Below are positions 7,997 through 15,904 of a stretch of DNA of 64,000 bases, one piece after another. Every line of letters starts with the position of its first letter. The stretch's first letter is position 1. Made by a program: the position numbers and the translations under genes. Source of the stretch: Bacteroidales bacterium UBA5349 (GTDB lineage Bacteria; Bacteroidota; Bacteroidia; Bacteroidales; Tenuifilaceae); contig DHQB01000028.1 in assembly GCA_002410065.1 (NCBI GenBank), positions 75,963 to 139,962 of the forward strand, in the 5' to 3' direction. The notes beneath the pieces were generated by a model. It was not told where the DNA came from. It saw only the letters and a program-made list of their open reading frames with translations, and searched no databases.

Positions 7997-8068
7997 TAGC
8001 CCCGCCAAGAATCGAACTTGGATCTACGGTTTAGGAAACCGCTATTCTATCCATTGAACTACGGGGCC
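7997..8068 (-). tRNA. tRNA-Arg (anticodon CCT)
   Basis: Read on the minus strand, a full cloverleaf folds: acceptor GGCCCCG paired with CGGGGCT (G-U at the first pair), anticodon stem GCGGT/ACCGT around loop TTCCTAA with anticodon CCT, and a T-arm with GTTCGATTC. The discriminator base is A and CCA is not encoded. It decodes AGG. A strong Bacteroidota promoter lies upstream at 8082-8113. Confidence 0.95.
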
Positions 8069-8081
8069 AAAATTCAGTTGG

Positions 8082-8113
8082 CAAAAGTAAACCTTTTTTG
8101 TTCTTTCAGCAAA
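8082..8113 (-). promoter_or_regulatory. Bacteroidota-type promoter of tRNA-Arg
   Basis: On the minus strand, TTTG (8113-8110) is followed after 20 nt by TACTTTTG (8089-8082), matching the -33 TTTG / -7 TAnnTTTG consensus of Bacteroidota primary sigma factor promoters. The tRNA starts 13 nt further on. Confidence 0.75.
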
Positions 8114-8531
8114 TTTTAGGCTTTATCGTTTAACGTATTGTTGCTTTTAGAGTATTTAAATGTATAAATAGCTAAACAATAAGTTCAATTGAAAGATATT
8201 TAAGCACTTGAGTTCTATCAATACAAAAACTTAATACTCCATATTAAAGCACAAGCAGAGGGTTAAGTGGACCAGTAACGAGTTGAAGTTTTTCCCCAAA
8301 CGACTTTTTTGGTTAAAATTGGAAGAAAAGGCCTTATCCTGAAGCATTTATTACCAAGCACCTAAGCTAAATATTAATTGATGAGGGTGTTTTTTTAGGC
8401 ATCTTCCTCTTTTTAAAGGCTCCATTCAGTTACTTTGAAATGGCTTTTAATTGAAATACTGTTAAAATAATAGGATGGGTTGGTTACGAATTAGTAACTT
8501 TATTGCATTATTAATATTAATTTGTAACAAA
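8114..8531. other. gene-free stretch upstream of the Lrp gene
   Basis: About 420 bp without a convincing ORF or structured RNA. Close to the Lrp start there is GTTAC-gaatta-GTAAC (8483-8498) and a third GTAAC at 8524, 30 bp (about three helical turns) from the second. Such phased half-sites could be an autoregulatory Lrp operator. Nothing else was recognised. Confidence 0.4.
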
Positions 8532-9029
8532 ATGGCCGATAAGTATCAAGTTGATGAGATAGACCAAAAGATTTTAGGATATCTTGTAAAGAATGCAAGA
8601 ATGCCTTTTCTTGAGATAGCTAGAGAATGCGGTATTTCGGGTGCTGCCATTCATCAACGGGTAAAGAAGATGGAAGAAGCAGGCGTTATTGATGGGTCGA
8701 GAATGAATGTTAAGCCTAAAGCCCTAGGCTATGATGTTTGTGCCTATGCAGGAGTTCAATTTGCAGCAGCAAACCAATATGAGGGTGTGGTTGATGCGCT
8801 TCGACAGATGCAGGAGGTGGTTGAGTGCCATTTTACTACAGGAAAGTTTGCACTTCTCCTTAAGATTTACTGCAGGGATAATGAGCACCTTATGGAAGTA
8901 TTGGTAAATACAATTCAGAACATTCCAGGGGTGATGAATACTGAAACATTCATTTCTCTCGATCAGGCTTTTGAACGGCAGGTTTACGTTAAGGATAAAT
9001 GGTTGATAAAAGGTAAAAAAGATTCCTAG
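8532..9029 (+). CDS. Lrp/AsnC family transcriptional regulator
   Basis: The protein has an N-terminal AsnC-type helix-turn-helix (VDEIDQKILGYLVKNARMPF, then EIARECGISGAAIHQRVKKM) and a C-terminal RAM ligand-binding domain (FTTGKFALLLKIYCRDNEHL and following). I prefer the ATG at 8532, giving 165 residues starting MADKYQVDEID, which matches family length; an upstream ATG at 8475 would add 19 hydrophobic residues absent from the family. Members bind amino acids or related small molecules and act as local or global regulators. It is flanked by a tRNA and a convergent kinase gene, so its target is not evident apart from possible autoregulation. Confidence 0.92.
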   Translation: MADKYQVDEIDQKILGYLVKNARMPFLEIARECGISGAAIHQRVKKMEEAGVIDGSRMNVKPKALGYDVCAYAGVQFAAANQYEGVVDALRQMQEVVECHFTTGKFALLLKIYCRDNEHLMEVLVNTIQNIPGVMNTETFISLDQAFERQVYVKDKWLIKGKKDS

Positions 9030-11590
9030 GTTAAAAACCCCGAAATTTTACTTATTAATTCATCCTTTTTAATGGGTTTAGACATATAGTCGGAACACCC
9101 TGCTGCAAAACTCTTCTCCATCTCATCGGGCATGTAAAATGCAGAGTTTACAATTATTGGCACCTTTTTATCTAGCTCCCTAATGCGTTTAAGGGCTTTT
9201 AGCCCATCCATAATTGGCATTTGCACATCCATAAGGATAATGTCAATATTTCGGTTTTTTGTGAAGATATTAATTGCATCAACGCCGTTTTGTGCCCAAA
9301 GCACAGTTGCTTTTGCTGGGGATAGAAAAGCCTGGATTAGCTGAAAATTAGACAATACATCTTCAGCAACAAGGATCGTTTTTCCCATTATAACTTTAAA
9401 ATCTTCTTTGAGTTCGGTTTTGTTGTCTAATGATATTATCTCCTTTTCAGGAATGTAGGGTATTGTAAAATAGAAGGCCGACCCTTTTCCTGGATATGAA
9501 TCGAACCAAATTTTTCCGCCAAGTAAATGAACTAGTTCGTGGCTTATGGCAAGCCCCAGTCCAGTGCCGGTGTATAGTTTTTCTTCTCCCGTATTAGCAT
9601 TTCCAAATTTACTAAAGCGTTCAAAAACGGCCTTGTGATTAGCTGGGTCAATTCCGCAACCCGTATCTTTTACAAAGAAAACAACTTCTTCGGAGTCCGA
9701 TAATCTGTAACCAAAGGATATTTTTCCTTCGTTGGTAAACTTGAGCGAGTTTGATAGTAAATTCGACAAAACCTGTCTTAACCTAACACCATCTGTTTTA
9801 ATCATTAAACTGGTGTCGGCTGCTTCAATATCGAGGTTAATTGTAATCTTCTTTTTCCCAAGTTCCTCTTTATCTTGTACATAATGGATGAGCAGTTCAC
9901 GAAGTACATCATCAATTTTTATGGTTTTTTGACAAGTCTTTAGTTGTCCCGATTCAATCATCGAGATGTCCAATATATCGTTGATGAGGTTCATTAAAAC
10001 TTCACCATTACTTTTGATAATACTATAGAATTCTGCCTTGGATTTTTCAGTTGAATCGGGATCGGTAAGAAGGTATGAGAAGCCCACAATGGCATTCATG
10101 GGAGTACGAATTTCATGGCTCATATTCGCTAAAAAAGCGGTCTTAAGCCTATCAGTTTCCTCTGCTTTATCCTTTGCCAGCTTAAGTTCCCATGTTCTCT
10201 CATCAACCAAATTCTCAAGATGATCTCTGTATTCATTAAGATTTTGCTCTACCCCTTTTCGATGCTGTATCTCATCAAGTAGTTGCTTGTTGTGCATATT
10301 CTTATCCGTAAATCGCTTGTAAATAAAGTACAACAAACCAATAAGAAATAGTAAAGTAATAGTCAGAAGGCCAATTAAAATCTTGGATTTTTGCTGCTCG
10401 CTCTTTTTTAGAACCTGCTCTTTCGATAGGAATTCAATTTGGCGTTGTTTACTCTGAAGTTGGTAACTTGATTCCAGTTCAAGGAGAAGTCTTGAGTTTT
10501 CTTCGCTAAATACACTGTCTCTTATGGAACTATGGGTTTTGTAATAGCTATAGGCTCGCTTAAAATCGCCCTTTGTGGCATATATTTCCGATAACGCTAG
10601 GCTAATTCTAACCTGCAAGCGTTTTGAATTCGATTGCAAGGCAATTTTCCATGCTTCGTCCTGAACAGCTAATGCTTGGTTAACTCTGTTGAGGAGTAAG
10701 TTGGTTTGGCCAATGTAGAATAAAGCATTTGCTATTCCATCGGTAAAGTTAACTAAACTATAGTTCTCAAATGATTCTTGAAAAAACCCCAATGCTCTTT
10801 CGTACTCTTTTTTGGCAAAATAAACACTTCCAATATTAATCAATGTATTGCCGTAGCCGATCCTATCTTCCTCCTTGTTATTGAAGGTAAGAGATTTTTT
10901 TAGATACTCAATGGCTTGATCAAAATCCCCATTTTCGGAGTATACACGGCCAATATTATTGTATGCCTTTGCAATCCCTACGTTAATATTGTGCTCTTGG
11001 CTAATTTTTAGGCTTTTATAGTAATAGTCAAGGGCAATTGCCTTTTCGTTGAAGTAAAAATAGATATTACCAATCTCTCTGATTAGCTCAGAAAGTTTAT
11101 CATAATTTCTTAGAGGTCCAGCAAGTGAGAAAGCCTTTTCGGAATTGTCAAGAGCCCTTTTAAATTCTCCAATTCGGGTATAAATCTGTCCGTAAATCTG
11201 ATGAACATCAATGAGTGAAAGGCTATCGTTAAGCGATTTGAATAGGGCATAGGATTGATCGAGATTATCAATTGCCGCTGAGTACTTACCCGTAATGCTA
11301 TAAGATTCAGCTAAGATTAGGTATGCATGTGCTTTGCTTTTAGAATCGCTACGATCTGTTGCAAAAAGCAATATTTTTTGGGCAAGCTCTATGGCATTCT
11401 CTGGATGTTTATGCAGAATAGCTTCGGCTGATGATATGAGGGTATCTAAATTTTGCCCTTTATTGGCATTTTCTATAAACTGCTTAACTGAATCGGGTAT
11501 TTGTTCAAACCCATCAGATTGCGCACTTAGATGCAATAACATTAGTATAGCAAGAGCGAAACTTACAATATTGAATTTGTTATACCTCAT
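9026..11590 (-). CDS. TPR-containing hybrid sensor histidine kinase/response regulator
   Basis: The 854-residue protein has a signal peptide (LALAILMLLHLSA-like start), a periplasmic array of about seven tetratricopeptide repeats (roughly residues 60-370), one transmembrane helix near 400-420, a coiled coil, HisKA with the phospho-acceptor His near 492 (FLANMSHEIRTPMNA), HATPase_c (DTGCGIDP, GTGLGLAIS) and a C-terminal receiver with Asp near 788 (DIILMDVQMPIMDG) and Lys in SKPIKKDEL. It could autophosphorylate and pass phosphate to its own receiver, but no DNA-binding domain is attached, so an external phosphotransfer partner is expected. Its 3' end overlaps that of the convergent lrp gene by 4 bp. 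Confidence 0.93.
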   Translation of the reverse strand: MRYNKFNIVSFALAILMLLHLSAQSDGFEQIPDSVKQFIENANKGQNLDTLISSAEAILHKHPENAIELAQKILLFATDRSDSKSKAHAYLILAESYSITGKYSAAIDNLDQSYALFKSLNDSLSLIDVHQIYGQIYTRIGEFKRALDNSEKAFSLAGPLRNYDKLSELIREIGNIYFYFNEKAIALDYYYKSLKISQEHNINVGIAKAYNNIGRVYSENGDFDQAIEYLKKSLTFNNKEEDRIGYGNTLINIGSVYFAKKEYERALGFFQESFENYSLVNFTDGIANALFYIGQTNLLLNRVNQALAVQDEAWKIALQSNSKRLQVRISLALSEIYATKGDFKRAYSYYKTHSSIRDSVFSEENSRLLLELESSYQLQSKQRQIEFLSKEQVLKKSEQQKSKILIGLLTITLLFLIGLLYFIYKRFTDKNMHNKQLLDEIQHRKGVEQNLNEYRDHLENLVDERTWELKLAKDKAEETDRLKTAFLANMSHEIRTPMNAIVGFSYLLTDPDSTEKSKAEFYSIIKSNGEVLMNLINDILDISMIESGQLKTCQKTIKIDDVLRELLIHYVQDKEELGKKKITINLDIEAADTSLMIKTDGVRLRQVLSNLLSNSLKFTNEGKISFGYRLSDSEEVVFFVKDTGCGIDPANHKAVFERFSKFGNANTGEEKLYTGTGLGLAISHELVHLLGGKIWFDSYPGKGSAFYFTIPYIPEKEIISLDNKTELKEDFKVIMGKTILVAEDVLSNFQLIQAFLSPAKATVLWAQNGVDAINIFTKNRNIDIILMDVQMPIMDGLKALKRIRELDKKVPIIVNSAFYMPDEMEKSFAAGCSDYMSKPIKKDELISKISGFLT

Positions 11591-11659
11591 TGCTAAATAT
11601 TTGAAGTAAAAATAGAAATTGCAAAACTAAAAAACAACTCATTAAATATTTTATCAAAT

Positions 11660-11685
11660 AAAAAGAGGGGCACATTCTGCCCCTC
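11660..11685 (-). terminator. intrinsic terminator of the small acidic protein gene
   Basis: On the minus strand, GAGGGGCA-gaatg-TGCCCCTC forms an 8-bp GC-rich stem followed by TTTTT. It sits 36 bp after the stop of the 11722-11946 gene and separates that gene from the downstream hybrid kinase. Confidence 0.75.
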
Positions 11686-11721
11686 CTTCCATAAGTTATT
11701 TTAATGGTTAAATAGTCAATA

Positions 11722-11946
11722 TCATTCATCGTCATAATTGTATAAATCCTCATCTTCAAATCCATCTTCAAATCCATCTTCAAAGGCCTTGAAATCAACG
11801 TCCTCTAAGTCGTCAATTTCTTCAAAGTAAGCACGTTTAGGGTTTTTTTCTTTCTTTAAAGGTTTAAGCTTTTGGGCTTTCTTAACTTCGTCAGATGTGC
11901 TGTAATCTGCTTTTGCGGGTTTCCGCATTTCATTCCTTGATTTCAT
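11722..11946 (-). CDS. small acidic-tailed conserved protein of unknown function
   Basis: The 74-residue product has a basic N-terminal half (Lys/Arg-rich, KKAQKLKPLKKEKNPKR) and a strongly acidic C-terminal half with a tandem DGFEDGFEDE repeat. At the DNA level a 12-bp unit is repeated in tandem around 11758-11781. It has its own strong terminator, which supports it being a real transcript. Charge-segregated proteins of this type in Bacteroidota are often uncharacterised and may be disordered or bind nucleic acid; no function is assigned here. Confidence 0.65.
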   Translation of the reverse strand: MKSRNEMRKPAKADYSTSDEVKKAQKLKPLKKEKNPKRAYFEEIDDLEDVDFKAFEDGFEDGFEDEDLYNYDDE

Positions 11947-12275
11947 TGCTGAAACGGTTAGTTTTTAAGATTGGTGTTTAATTAGTAATAGTAAATTTAT
12001 TTAGCAATTTCTTTTTAACTAAAGTGACTGCAATTTTATAATTTTTTTTCAATTGATTACACTTTTCCTTAAAAAAAGAACAAATAATTATTATGGAGGC
12101 AAGTTCTCTAATTATCAGTTTGTAAGTTAATTGAAATAGATCCCAATGTCAATAGCAAGCAATGATAAATATCATCTATTTTGCATACGTTTAGCAATAC
12201 AAGCTTTTAAACAGAGTTCAATGGCAATAATGGGAGCATAACATTTATTACCTTTGCGTCCCTAAACATAATGCT
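11947..12275. other. AT-rich intergenic region with -7 element for the transporter gene
   Basis: This divergent gap separates the small acidic protein from the transporter. It holds TACCTTTG at 12249-12256, a good -7 box 19 bp before the transporter ATG; no clear -33 TTTG is at the expected distance. No ORF or structured RNA was seen. Confidence 0.45.
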
Positions 12276-13868
12276 ATGGATCTGTTTCTCAGCCCAATAT
12301 TCGCTTTATTCGTTATTATCACCCTAGGGTTTGTGGTGGGTAATGTTAAAATTGCAGGTTTCTCGTTCGATGTTTCTGCAGTAATTTTTGTTGCGCTTGT
12401 TTTTGGCCACTTTGGTGTGATAATGCCACCTGAGATTGAGAGAATAGGAATGGTGCTCTTTATTTTTACAGTGGGAATTCAGGCTGGTCCTGGTTTTATC
12501 GATTCCTTTAAAAAGTATGGACGTAAGTTTGCCCTGCTGGCAAGCATTATTGTATTTGTTGGTTTTGCGGCTGCTATGGGGATAATGTACTTTTTTAAGA
12601 TTGATTCAGATCTAGTTGCTGGCCTACTCTGCGGAGCGCTTACAAGTACCCCTGGACTAACGGTTGCCATCGATGCAAGCTCATCACCTTTAGCGTCCAT
12701 TGGGTATGGTATTGCTTATCCGTTTGGTGTAATTGGAGTAATACTTTTTATTAAACTTTTGCCAAAATTTATTAGGGTAGATTTAGAAAAGGAAAACGCA
12801 AGGGTTGAGCACGAGCAAAAGGAGAGCTTCCCACTTATTATTAACGATCATTTTGTAGTAGAGAATGATACGGCTGTTGGAAAATCGCTGAGCGAATTAA
12901 TGGTGCGCAACATGACAGGGGCAACAATATCTAGAGTGCAGCATAATGATTTATGCATTACCCCCAAGCATAGTACAATTTTATACAAAGGAGATATTGT
13001 TAGAGCTGTTGGAAGCCAAAAGGCATTGGAGATGGTTGAGATTCTTATTGGGAAAAGGAGCAGTGAGGTAATATCGCTTAGCAGCGATTACGAGGTTGAG
13101 CAAATTCTGATAACCAACAAGCAGATAGTTGGTAAAAAACTAGGAGAAATCTCATTATACCAAAATTACAATGCTGTAGTAACCCGCATTAGGCGTAGCG
13201 GAATTGATATTGCACCATCACCTAATTTAACGATTCGATTTGGTGATAAGCTTACAGTTGCTGCTCCAAAGGATTCATTCTCAAGCCTAGGTAAACTAAT
13301 GGGCAATAATGACAGAATACTATCCGATACAGATTTTCTTCCTATTTCGTTGGGTATAGTTCTAGGTATTTTGGTTGGATATATTGAGGTTTCGTTTTCA
13401 GAATATTTTACCCTTAGTCTTGGTTTAAGCGGTGGAATTTTAATAGTAGCCATATTGCTAAGTAGTATTGGTAAAACAGGGCCAATTATTTGGACAATGA
13501 GCGGCAGTGCAAACCAGCTGCTCAGGCAAATGGGATTACTGTTCTTTTTAGCTGGGGTAGGAACTAAAGCAGGATCACAATTAATTGAAACGATTGTAAC
13601 CCATGGGCCTATGTTATTCTTATTTGGTTTGGCAATTACCATATTACCTATGATTGTTGCTGTTATTCTCAATAAGTATTTTTTTAAGCTTAATTTGTTC
13701 GAACTTGTTGGAACAATATCTGGGGGTATGACCAGCACACCTGGGTTAGCGGCTTGCGACTCATTAACCCCAAGTAATATACCTGGGAGGGCATATGCCT
13801 CGGTTTACCCCATTGCAATGGTAGTACTTATCGTCTTTGTGCAAATTCTTGTAAGGATAACTTTCTAG
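12276..13868 (+). CDS. AspT/YidE-type transporter with two TrkA-C domains
   Basis: The 530-residue membrane protein has an N-terminal block of about five transmembrane helices, two central cytoplasmic TrkA_C/RCK_C domains (roughly residues 185-355; one includes TAVGKSLSELMVRN and the other KQIVGKKLGEISLYQNYNAV), then a second block of about five helices. The duplicated signature GxxxGxxTSTPGL appears in both halves (GALTSTPGLTVA near 120 and GGMTSTPGLAAC near 490), characteristic of the aspartate:alanine exchanger/YidE-YbjL family. The substrate is not certain; family members exchange amino acids or export dicarboxylates. An AEC carrier gene starts 13 bp downstream, so the pair is probably an operon. 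Confidence 0.9.
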   Translation: MDLFLSPIFALFVIITLGFVVGNVKIAGFSFDVSAVIFVALVFGHFGVIMPPEIERIGMVLFIFTVGIQAGPGFIDSFKKYGRKFALLASIIVFVGFAAAMGIMYFFKIDSDLVAGLLCGALTSTPGLTVAIDASSSPLASIGYGIAYPFGVIGVILFIKLLPKFIRVDLEKENARVEHEQKESFPLIINDHFVVENDTAVGKSLSELMVRNMTGATISRVQHNDLCITPKHSTILYKGDIVRAVGSQKALEMVEILIGKRSSEVISLSSDYEVEQILITNKQIVGKKLGEISLYQNYNAVVTRIRRSGIDIAPSPNLTIRFGDKLTVAAPKDSFSSLGKLMGNNDRILSDTDFLPISLGIVLGILVGYIEVSFSEYFTLSLGLSGGILIVAILLSSIGKTGPIIWTMSGSANQLLRQMGLLFFLAGVGTKAGSQLIETIVTHGPMLFLFGLAITILPMIVAVILNKYFFKLNLFELVGTISGGMTSTPGLAACDSLTPSNIPGRAYASVYPIAMVVLIVFVQILVRITF

Positions 13869-13881
13869 CGATTATTGTTAA

Positions 13882-14847
13882 ATGGCAACTGAAATAATTG
13901 TAAGGCAACTACTAATCTTTGGAGTACTTATAGCGGTTGGTGCTTTGGGCTTTTGGCGCAAGATTATTTCGATCGAAATGAAAAACAGCCTTTCAAGAAT
14001 TGTAATTGACATTACCCTTCCATTTCTGATTTTTACAACCTTTAGCAATATGGATTATGAGCCCGAACTCTTTAGAAACGGGCTTATCGTTTTTCTGCTT
14101 GCTTTTGTAAATCTTTTTGTGCTTTACATTGTTGGCATTATCTCCTCAAAACTGCTGCGCCTTGATTTACCAAAGCAGGTTGTGCATACTTTGCATACTA
14201 TGTTTGGTAATATCGTTTTTCTGGGCTTTCCACTGCTCGATGCTTTGTTTCCTAACGGGGAAGGTGTTTTTTATGGAGCGGTTTACCAGCTTGCATCCAA
14301 TTCCATTACCTTTACCTACGGTGTTTATAAGCTTAGTCAGGGCTCGCAAAAGGGTGGCTGGCGCAGCTTGCTAAACGTTAATACGGCAGCAATTTTTTTA
14401 GGAGTAATAGTACTTGCGTTTAGCATTAAGTTGCCAGGGGTTGTTAGCAGACCCTTTGAACTGCTTGGAAAAAGCACCAGTCCATTATCCATGGTGTATA
14501 TAGGTGCTATGCTTGCTTCAATGAATATGCGTAAGGCCTTGTTTCAGAAGAGTATATTTGTACTAAGTTTTAATAAACTCTTTTTTGCTCCATTGCTCAT
14601 TGGAGCAGCATATCTAGCTGTAATGGGCATAATTGGGCTTGAACTTTCAAAAGTTGCTTTTTTCGTACTAATATTGCAGGCAGCCATGCCTTGTCAAACA
14701 ATTATTGTGGTGCTTTCGCACAGATACAATGGGGATTATGCTTTGGCTGGTGCAAACCTGTTTGTAACAACTTTGCTTAGCGTTTTGTCATTACCGTTGG
14801 TTTACTATTGCTTAGATTGGTTATGGCAGTGTTTTGGAAAAACCTAA
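13882..14847 (+). CDS. AEC (auxin efflux carrier) family transporter
   Basis: The 321-residue protein is almost wholly hydrophobic with about ten transmembrane helices in two five-helix halves. Recognisable family features are the opening GALGFWRKIISIEMKNSLSR, the IVIDITLPFLIFTTF segment in the first half and VLILQAAMPCQTIIVVLS in the second (the broken-helix Pro motif). Relatives such as MdcF and YwkB-like proteins carry malonate, malate or other organic acids. It directly follows the AspT/YidE-type gene. The downstream UpxY gene overlaps its end by a few codons if the TTG at 14834 is used, but not with the ATG at 14867. Confidence 0.88.
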   Translation: MATEIIVRQLLIFGVLIAVGALGFWRKIISIEMKNSLSRIVIDITLPFLIFTTFSNMDYEPELFRNGLIVFLLAFVNLFVLYIVGIISSKLLRLDLPKQVVHTLHTMFGNIVFLGFPLLDALFPNGEGVFYGAVYQLASNSITFTYGVYKLSQGSQKGGWRSLLNVNTAAIFLGVIVLAFSIKLPGVVSRPFELLGKSTSPLSMVYIGAMLASMNMRKALFQKSIFVLSFNKLFFAPLLIGAAYLAVMGIIGLELSKVAFFVLILQAAMPCQTIIVVLSHRYNGDYALAGANLFVTTLLSVLSLPLVYYCLDWLWQCFGKT

Positions 14848-14866
14848 AAATAGAGAAGAGGATAGT

Positions 14867-15382
14867 ATGTCAAACCTAAAAGATCCGCATTGGCTAGCGG
14901 CCTATACCAAATCGAGGAACGAGAAAAAGGTTTACGATAGGATTATTGACGAGGGATATGAGGCGTATTTGCCCCTGCAAAGGCGATTGAAGCAATGGAG
15001 TGACAGAAAAAAATGGGTAGAGGAACCTTTACTCCGGTCATATGTGTTTGTGAGGATTACCCAGAAAGATTATTATAAAGTTTTAAGCATTAATGGCTTG
15101 ATTCGTTTTGTTTCTTTCGAGGGCAAGCCTGTGCCAATTCCTGCAAAGCAAATAGATGTGCTTAAAATGCTTTTAGGGCAACAACTCGAAATTGAAACAG
15201 TTGAGGTAAATATTGAACCCGGTGATGTGGTAGATATTCAGATTGGCTCAATGACGGGCTTCTCTGGAGAACTTGTGAGGCATCAGGGAAAAAGTAAGGT
15301 AGTCATACAGATCGATCACGTTTCGCACAAGTTGTTGGTAACCCTTCCGGCAAATTACGTCGTTAAATCCCTAAAAGGTTAG
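14867..15382 (+). CDS. UpxY-family transcription antiterminator (NusG paralogue)
   Basis: The 171-residue protein starts MSNLKDPHWLAAYTKSRNEK, the hallmark NGN-domain opening of specialised NusG proteins, and continues with a PLQRRLKQWSDRKKWVEEPL loop, SYVFVRI, and a C-terminal KOW segment (PGDVVDIQIGSMTGFSGELV). UpxY proteins normally ride RNA polymerase through a downstream capsule or exopolysaccharide operon and stop early termination. Here the next gene lies on the opposite strand, so there is no such operon directly downstream. I chose the ATG at 14867 over the TTG at 14834 because the extra 11 residues are not part of the domain. Confidence 0.9.
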   Translation: MSNLKDPHWLAAYTKSRNEKKVYDRIIDEGYEAYLPLQRRLKQWSDRKKWVEEPLLRSYVFVRITQKDYYKVLSINGLIRFVSFEGKPVPIPAKQIDVLKMLLGQQLEIETVEVNIEPGDVVDIQIGSMTGFSGELVRHQGKSKVVIQIDHVSHKLLVTLPANYVVKSLKG

Positions 15383-15404
15383 GTGCTTAATTTGTTCCCT
15401 ATGC

Positions 15405-15842
15405 TTAGGGCTCAATTTTGTTCACTCGGCCTAAATGTCTACCGCCCTCAAAATCAGCCTTTAAAAATGCATCTACAATTTCTTTGGCCTGTTCAATTGA
15501 TATAAACCGAGCGGGAATGGCGCAAATATTGGCGTTGTTATGCTGTTTTGCCAACGATGCAATTTCAGGAGTCCAGCATAGTGCCGACCGAACACCATGT
15601 ACTTTATTGGCCGAGATGTTTACTCCATTGCCACTTCCGCAAAGCACAAAGCCTAAGTCGAACTCACCGTTTGCCACCGATTGGGCAGTAGGTCTGGCAA
15701 AATCGGGGTAGTCAACGCTCTCTTCGGAGTATGTTCCAAAGTCTTTAACCGTATTCCCCATCTTTTTAAGATGTTCCATTACAACCACTTTTGTGGAAAA
15801 CCCTGCATGGTCGCAACCAATGGCAATTTTATATGTTTTCAT
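15405..15842 (-). CDS. rpiB: ribose 5-phosphate isomerase B
   Basis: The 145-residue protein shows the RpiB/LacAB signature: IGCDHAGF at the N-terminus, DFGTYSEESVDYPDFA, the active-site Cys in GFVLCGSGNGVNI, and NAICAIPARFISIEQA-type C-terminal region with conserved Arg. It interconverts ribose 5-phosphate and ribulose 5-phosphate in the non-oxidative pentose phosphate pathway in the cytoplasm. It is divergent from hemW and the two share a 62-bp promoter region with abutting -7 boxes. Confidence 0.95.
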   Translation of the reverse strand: MKTYKIAIGCDHAGFSTKVVVMEHLKKMGNTVKDFGTYSEESVDYPDFARPTAQSVANGEFDLGFVLCGSGNGVNISANKVHGVRSALCWTPEIASLAKQHNNANICAIPARFISIEQAKEIVDAFLKADFEGGRHLGRVNKIEP

Positions 15843-15852
15843 ATTAATCAGC

Positions 15853-15868
15853 TATTTTTGCAAAGATA
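15853..15868. promoter_or_regulatory. abutting divergent -7 elements of rpiB and hemW
   Basis: TATTTTTG on the plus strand (15853-15860, towards hemW) touches TATCTTTG on the minus strand (15868-15861, towards rpiB). Both match the Bacteroidota -7 consensus TAnnTTTG. The two polymerases could not occupy both at once. Matching -33 elements are weak, so the assignment is tentative. Confidence 0.45.
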
Positions 15869-15904
15869 ACCCTTTGTTAATAATGCAATCCTAATTAACC
15901 GAAA

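Noticed and set aside
11580..11798. 72-codon minus-strand frame overlapping the small acidic protein gene and the terminator
   Set aside because: It runs through the strong hairpin at 11660-11685 and would end inside the kinase gene's start region; the better-supported acidic frame is in another phase.
13166..13738. 190-codon open frame on the minus strand inside the AspT/YidE-type transporter gene
   Set aside because: It is antisense to a well-supported membrane protein gene, its translation matches no family, and it begins and ends inside the other gene.
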